In this document: piece by piece, positions 35,977 through 39,528 of the stretch
Layout: every line of letters begins with the position of its first letter
How positions within the stretch are numbered: the stretch's first letter is position 1
NCBI GenBank assembly: GCA_012837835.1
Contig: DUQK01000060.1
Span: 1-39,528 of the forward strand
Length of the DNA: 39,528 nt
Direction: 5' to 3'
Source: Christensenellaceae bacterium
Lineage (GTDB): Bacteria > Bacillota > Clostridia > Christensenellales > Aristaeellaceae
Position numbers and translations under genes: made by a program
The notes under the pieces: model-generated
What the model saw: only the letters and a program-made list of their open reading frames with translations
Told to the model about the DNA's origin: nothing
Database searches by the model: none

Positions 35977-37254
35977 TTATAAATCTTCCTGCACTATTAC
36001 TGAAATGCCTTCAGGGATTATACAAATAGTAAAGTCATTTTTCCCCAAAGCCCTTGCCGCTTCATCAAGCGCTTGGTTCATAGTTTTAACAGGTATCATA
36101 CCCATTTCACGAACAATTTTATCATCCATATCACTTAGCAATACCACAGAATGGTTCACTAATATTCTGGCTAAAATATGAGCCTGCCACTGATCTGTAG
36201 CGGTTTTTTCAGGTGGTGTCTTGCGGAACATTTCCAACAACTTTTCCGGACTATGGTCACGGAAGTGTCGGTAAAAAACATCCCCTCCTACTCCATCTTC
36301 ACATTTACCAACCGCGATAATTACACCGCCTTTTTTACAGGTCGCTTCTGCCGCACACATACCCTTAACCATTTGATATAAGTTTTGATCCATAGGATAT
36401 CCATTATTGGTCGTAATTACCACATCAGCAAGTTGCTTTTTGACCCCCATATTTTCTAAAACAAATTTAGTTCCTGCAATATGCGCTTTTTCGCAATCAC
36501 CGGCAAAAGAAGCTATCACCTCTTTACGAGAATTAATCACAACATTTACTATAAACTTAAGTTTTGCCGCCTTAGCGGCGTAAATCATATCTTCATGAAT
36601 AGGGTTTCCTTCTAAAATACCGGTTCGTGCAAAGGGGCTATCAAGAAAACCACTGTTGTGATTATGGCGCACACAGGTCCGAGATGCAATGCCGGGATAT
36701 ATACTTTTTCTTCCGCCGGAAAAACCCGCAAAAAAGTGCGGTTCAATAAACCCTTCCGCTACTAATAGGTCTGCTTCGGCAGCCAACCGGTTTATTCGCA
36801 GATTCGCCCCTGATGGCAGCTTGCATATTGTTACAAGATTTTCTTCATCATCACAGTCGTGAATTACAATTTTTTCTTTATTTAGGATATCAGAACCAAA
36901 TTTCTCTTTTAGCTCCTGCTCTGTCGTTTCCCTATGGCAGCCTGTAGCAATAAGAATAGTGATATCCGCTTCAGGATTGCCACTGCGTATCTGTGCCAAC
37001 ATTTCTGGTACTATTAGCTTGCTTGGAACAGGTCGTGTATGGTCGCTTGCAATTAGTACTATTTTCTTTTTTCCTTTCGCCAGTTCTCTCAAAGGCAAGC
37101 TATCGAAAGGGTTTTCAATGGATTCAGCAACCAGTTCCTGCGAAGATTTACTAGGGATAAAGTCATCCATTTTGCCCCGCAGAATACCTTTAACACTTTT
37201 ATTATCAAATTCATAGTTCAGAACATCACGCCCATATGGTAATTGAACTAACAC
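35977..37254 (-). CDS. larA: LarA family nickel-pincer racemase/epimerase
   Basis: Racemase/epimerase of 2-hydroxy acids that uses the nickel-pincer nucleotide. It is 425 residues. All catalytic positions of the L. plantarum enzyme are conserved with the numbering shifted by about one: H107 in GCHRETT, H173 in EPHFFAGFSG, K183 in GGRKSIYPG and H197/H199 in CVRHNHN; DHTRP (71-75) also matches. Members act on lactate, malate, short aliphatic acids or sugar acids. The sugar context favours a sugar acid 2-epimerase, but lactate is possible. No larB, larC or larE is present, so the cofactor must be made elsewhere. The GTG at 37252-37254 has GGGGGAG five bases upstream. Confidence 0.92.
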   Translation of the reverse strand: MLVQLPYGRDVLNYEFDNKSVKGILRGKMDDFIPSKSSQELVAESIENPFDSLPLRELAKGKKKIVLIASDHTRPVPSKLIVPEMLAQIRSGNPEADITILIATGCHRETTEQELKEKFGSDILNKEKIVIHDCDDEENLVTICKLPSGANLRINRLAAEADLLVAEGFIEPHFFAGFSGGRKSIYPGIASRTCVRHNHNSGFLDSPFARTGILEGNPIHEDMIYAAKAAKLKFIVNVVINSRKEVIASFAGDCEKAHIAGTKFVLENMGVKKQLADVVITTNNGYPMDQNLYQMVKGMCAAEATCKKGGVIIAVGKCEDGVGGDVFYRHFRDHSPEKLLEMFRKTPPEKTATDQWQAHILARILVNHSVVLLSDMDDKIVREMGMIPVKTMNQALDEAARALGKNDFTICIIPEGISVIVQEDL

Positions 37255-37303
37255 TTATTCTCCCCCTATCATAATTGAATATCCTTTTTCTGCAATGTTC
37301 CAA

Positions 37304-37332
37304 AGTATAACAGAATACGAATCTATAATCAA
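37304..37332 (-). promoter_or_regulatory. Promoter of larA
   Basis: TTGATT (37332-37327) and TATACT (37309-37304), 17 bases apart, on the minus strand, about 50 bases before the larA start. Confidence 0.75.
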
Positions 37333-37339
37333 TTACAAT

Positions 37340-37543
37340 AAACTAAATAACAAAAAGCATTTATACTTATCTAAGTTTAAAGCAGCGCATAGATTACAGC
37401 GAATTTTTTGATTTGGCAAAGCTTGGCGGAGAAAACTTAGCAGCGCTATAGTGCCTTAACAAAGCAAAGACAAATAGGAAAAGGCGCGCAAGATAAAGCT
37501 GATTTAGGCTGAGATAAGTATTAACCCTCTCTGAGTATACATT
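37340..37543. other. Intergenic stretch with possible coding remnants
   Basis: No gene with a start and ribosome site. On the plus strand an open stretch ending at about 37450 encodes KQRIDYSEFFDLAKLGGE and then ENLAAL, which looks like the remains of a protein but is cut by stops. I cannot assign it. Confidence 0.3.
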
Positions 37544-37570
37544 AAAAAAACGCCAGATATAAATCTGGTG
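37544..37570 (-). terminator. Terminator after the 181-residue gene
   Basis: CCAGAT-TTAT-ATCTGG stem followed by CG and seven Ts on the minus strand, about 45 bases after the stop at 37615. Confidence 0.75.
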
Positions 37571-37614
37571 CCACTTTTAATGTTGTTCTTTTTTATACAA
37601 CTCTCAACTTTTGT

Positions 37615-38160
37615 CTAACAATCTATTGATTGTAGAAAATAATCCATTAGTTTAACGTATTCTGTTCTAACAACTCTATATGCAGGGTTATATGCGTTTC
37701 TATAAGCCTCGCTATGACGCAGCATAGGACAGCCCGCATTGCGGTATTCTGCAAGAAATGTCTTTGCTTCATTAACTGGAAGAGGTATTTCGCCTGATGT
37801 TATCAACCCCTCAAGCACATTAAGCTGAGAAACAAAGTTTTGCATATCCCCCGTTTCTTTATCTGCTGAAAACTCAAAAAGGCGAAACAGTATACTTACT
37901 GATAACCCGCAAGAAGGAAGTGATTGCAAATGTACACGGCAAAACATATCCCTAAGAGGCTCTATAAGCGGGGGTATATTTCCGCTTACAGGCATACGGC
38001 ATGTTTCTTTCTCAACTCTAAGCCTTTCAAGCCCTTCTTTAGAGTTGGTTATAAAATGACCACAGCCAAACTCCGCCTGATATAGTGCTTTTACCAAATC
38101 CTGCACTTCTAGCAAGGGATAACGCTTATATTGTTCCAAACAGAATGTCTTTATATCCAT
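37615..38160 (-). CDS. Uncharacterised conserved-looking protein
   Basis: 181 residues, soluble, no signal peptide. It begins MDIKTFCLEQYKRYPLLEVQDLVK, then LYQAEFGCGHFITN, PLIEPLRDMFCRVHLQ and a C-terminal CPMLRHSEAYRNAYNPAYRVV. The conserved-looking His, Cys, Arg and Tyr residues suggest an enzyme or binding protein, but I do not recognise the family. The ATG at 38160 has AAGGTGG close upstream. It follows the ECF gene and the hairpin at 38169-38200. Confidence 0.7.
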   Translation of the reverse strand: MDIKTFCLEQYKRYPLLEVQDLVKALYQAEFGCGHFITNSKEGLERLRVEKETCRMPVSGNIPPLIEPLRDMFCRVHLQSLPSCGLSVSILFRLFEFSADKETGDMQNFVSQLNVLEGLITSGEIPLPVNEAKTFLAEYRNAGCPMLRHSEAYRNAYNPAYRVVRTEYVKLMDYFLQSIDC

Positions 38161-38168
38161 ACCACCTT

Positions 38169-38200
38169 AAAAATCAGCGACTCTCTAAAAAGAGAGTCGC
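38169..38200 (-). terminator. Perfect 10-bp hairpin terminator after the ECF gene
   Basis: GCGACTCTCT and AGAGAGTCGC with a 4-base loop; the T-rich tail TGATTTTT follows on the minus strand. Strong intrinsic terminator. Confidence 0.85.
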
Positions 38201-38207
38201 CAACATG

Positions 38208-38753
38208 TTATTTTACGTCTTTAAGCCAAGGCAGTGCCTTTTCAAGCGCAATCACAAGCACAGGAATAAGTACGATATGCAGTATAATTCCCGGAACTGC
38301 ATTTGTAAAAGCACCTGCCATAAACGCCGCCCAAGTGAACGGGGAGCCTGAAACTCCGGACAGCACTACACGCACTATACCCCACGCAATTCTACCAAGC
38401 AGCATGGCTACAACCAGCGAAATATATACATTCGCCGTCTTTTTAGGCAGCTTTTCGTATAGTAAACCGCTTACAGCGCCATACACCGCCATTTCAAAGC
38501 ACATGGCAACTCCCACAGGATATATTGGCGGCATACCAAAAAGCGCGAAGCGCAGCAACGGTGCAAGAGCGCCTACTATTGCAGCATATACCGGTCCTGC
38601 AATAAAGCCGCACAGAAGTACGGGTATATGCATAGGGCATAGCTTACTGCCTATTTCGGGTATCTGCCCCGTTAGGAAAGGCAATACCATGCAAAGTGCA
38701 AGGCATACGCCGGCAAGTACTAGTTTTTGAATACTGATAGTGTTTGATTTCAT
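38208..38753 (-). CDS. ECF transporter S component (vitamin/precursor uptake)
   Basis: Membrane substrate-binding subunit of an energy-coupling factor transporter, 181 residues with five or six helices: LVLAGVCLALCMVLPFLTGQ, MHIPVLLCGFIAGPVYAAIV, PPIYPVGVAMCFEMAVYGAV, VYISLVVAMLLGRIAW and AVPGIILHIVLIPVLVIAL. The substrate may be a vitamin or precursor (folate, pantothenate or queuosine types share this fold) but cannot be fixed. The general module (EcfA/A'/T) is not in the window. The ATG at 38753 is under a leader structure that can hide its ribosome site. Confidence 0.85.
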   Translation of the reverse strand: MKSNTISIQKLVLAGVCLALCMVLPFLTGQIPEIGSKLCPMHIPVLLCGFIAGPVYAAIVGALAPLLRFALFGMPPIYPVGVAMCFEMAVYGAVSGLLYEKLPKKTANVYISLVVAMLLGRIAWGIVRVVLSGVSGSPFTWAAFMAGAFTNAVPGIILHIVLIPVLVIALEKALPWLKDVK

Positions 38754-38757
38754 GGTT

Positions 38758-38814
38758 CTTCTCCCTTTTTTTATTTATCTCCTATCTGGGACGGGAGAAG
38801 CGCCTTCATGACGC
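38758..38814 (-). promoter_or_regulatory. Leader that can sequester the ECF ribosome site (hairpin or H-type pseudoknot)
   Basis: The ribosome site GGGAG (38765-38761) lies in GGGAGAAG, which is an exact complement of CTTCTCCC (38800-38793). Alternatively CTCC (38797-38794) pairs with GGAG (38782-38779) while loop CCC (38790-38788) pairs with GGG of the ribosome site across a 13-base A-rich linker, giving a compact pseudoknot. A third small hairpin (GCGTC-ATGAA-GGCGC, 38814-38800) precedes. Mutually exclusive folds over a ribosome site suggest a riboswitch-like control. Confidence 0.55.
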
Positions 38815-38844
38815 AGTTTATGTATATGTTTCGCTTTATTCTTT

Positions 38845-39258
38845 TTACGAAACTATTTGTAGAATTTGTTCAACGGCAGTTTCTACAAGCTGCCGCATTG
38901 ACAGGCGCTCTGCGCCTACTATAAATGTATTGCATTTATCTGTAGGCAGCAGTATACGCTCAGCCGCGCTTTGCCCAACAGCAATGGCCATATTTGGCGA
39001 TACCTCGCCCAGCATAGAATCCGCAAGCGCAATTCCAAGTGAGCCTATTATTACATCTGCACTTTTACATTGCACTATAACAGCGTTTTCGCCTGTGGCT
39101 CCCCTATCTGCGCCTGCATTTACCATTGCACTGGTGGCCAGTGCGTTTGTTCCGACCGCTATTATTGTATGCCGTTCGGATATACCGGCTTTTCGCAAGC
39201 CTTCAATGATCTGCGCGCCCATACGACCGCTCTTGCCGTCGATAATGAGGAGTTTCAC
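38845..39258 (-). CDS. DUF3842 family protein
   Basis: 137-residue cytoplasmic protein of unknown function, typical of Clostridia. The N-terminus LLIIDGKSGRMGAQIIEGL has a Rossmann-like glycine turn; ADRGATGENAVIVQCKSADVIIGSLGIALADSMLGE follows in two conserved blocks. The start is GTG at 39256-39258, with GAGGTG five bases upstream. It precedes the ECF gene by 91 bases in one transcript and may relate to the same metabolite. Family recognised; role unknown. Confidence 0.85.
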   Translation of the reverse strand: MKLLIIDGKSGRMGAQIIEGLRKAGISERHTIIAVGTNALATSAMVNAGADRGATGENAVIVQCKSADVIIGSLGIALADSMLGEVSPNMAIAVGQSAAERILLPTDKCNTFIVGAERLSMRQLVETAVEQILQIVS

Positions 39259-39289
39259 ATGTTCACCTCGCTGATGTTTATGCCTTAGT

Positions 39290-39319
39290 ATTATATAGAA
39301 AACGGAGATGTCTTGTCAA
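39290..39319 (-). promoter_or_regulatory. Promoter of the DUF3842-ECF unit
   Basis: TTGACA (39319-39314) and TATAAT (39295-39290) with 18 bases between, on the minus strand, about 30 bases before the gene. Confidence 0.8.
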
Positions 39320-39422
39320 ATAAACACATTATGTAGCGTTTAATATATTGTAGAGAAGTCAAACATTTGTGACACAGACCCCTTGGGTAATAGTGTTGCT
39401 TAAAAGCTGTTGACTGATAGCC

Positions 39423-39490
39423 ATTTTCTCTGATGTTTTAGTCAAGGTCTTTAGAGTGTAGCGTACCTTGATGAAAACAGAAGAGAAAAT
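39423..39490. repeat. Long imperfect inverted repeat at the window edge
   Basis: Arms 39423-39448 and 39465-39490 are complementary at 22 of 26 positions around a 16-base loop. More distal matching bases (AAAAGCTG near 39402 against CAGCTTTT near 39503) extend the symmetry to about 47 per arm. No gene is visible from 39320 to 39528, so it may be an element end, a MITE-like unit or a large terminator. Confidence 0.65.
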
Positions 39491-39528
39491 ATAGTTCCTA
39501 AGCAGCTTTTCTGAAGTATTCTTCTACC

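Noticed and set aside
38758-38814. Calling the ECF leader a preQ1-I riboswitch
   Set aside because: The topology is similar, but the conserved loop cytosine and consensus sequence are missing.

Overview
The window looks like a chromosomal segment of a low-to-middle GC Firmicute, most likely in Clostridia. The support is the gene order comM-dprA-topA-trmFO-hslV-hslU, a folate-dependent TrmFO, an RbgA-type ribosome GTPase, strong GGAGG ribosome sites, UUG and GUG starts, and two tRNAs that encode their own CCA. A solute-binding protein without a lipobox cysteine hints at an unusual envelope or lineage, but I cannot name a genus.

Region 1 (1-15122, minus strand) is a tightly packed, overlapping housekeeping cluster. 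It runs from the tRNA-Ser and rbgA end towards hslU: rbgA, rnhB, yraN, a very large membrane glycosyltransferase with two GT-C modules, comM, an inserted gene, dprA, topA, trmFO, hslV and the start of hslU. Neighbours overlap by 1-17 bases or lie a few bases apart, except between comM and dprA. There a 1,680-bp AT-rich insertion carries one large gene and is flanked by imperfect copies of the comM 3' end. The inserted protein has an R-x4-H motif in a helical C-terminus, as in HEPN ribonucleases. It is the best candidate here for an undescribed, possibly defence-related, cargo gene.

Region 2 (15217-25274, plus strand) starts at a clear promoter. A sugar-type oxidoreductase and a xylose-isomerase-like TIM barrel are translationally coupled to asd, dapA and dapB (lysine and peptidoglycan precursor synthesis). 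Then come a tmcAL-like gene, the two subunits of an Fe-S fumarase, and murQ. A membrane protein with an HlyD-like architecture follows from what looks like a leaderless promoter, then tRNA-Arg and its terminator.

Region 3 (25388-37332, minus strand) is a carbohydrate-use island. It holds a LarA-family racemase or epimerase on its own promoter; an operon of two sugar ABC permeases, a binding protein, a SIS protein, an oxidoreductase-like protein without a Rossmann domain, a Gfo/Idh/MocA oxidoreductase and an unrecognised TIM-barrel, hydrolase-like protein; and a GntR/LacI-type regulator followed by a second SIS protein and a PfkB kinase. No ABC ATPase is present, so a shared ATPase encoded elsewhere is probably used. 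The gene set suggests uptake, oxidation or epimerisation, isomerisation and phosphorylation of a sugar or sugar acid I cannot identify. Base and codon use is more mixed than in the housekeeping blocks, consistent with acquisition.

Region 4 (37615-39528, minus strand) has an uncharacterised 181-residue protein, an ECF-transporter S component behind a leader that can sequester its ribosome site (hairpin or H-type pseudoknot), a DUF3842 protein with its own promoter, and a long imperfect inverted repeat at the window edge. I saw no CRISPR array, rRNA, complete insertion sequence or integrase.
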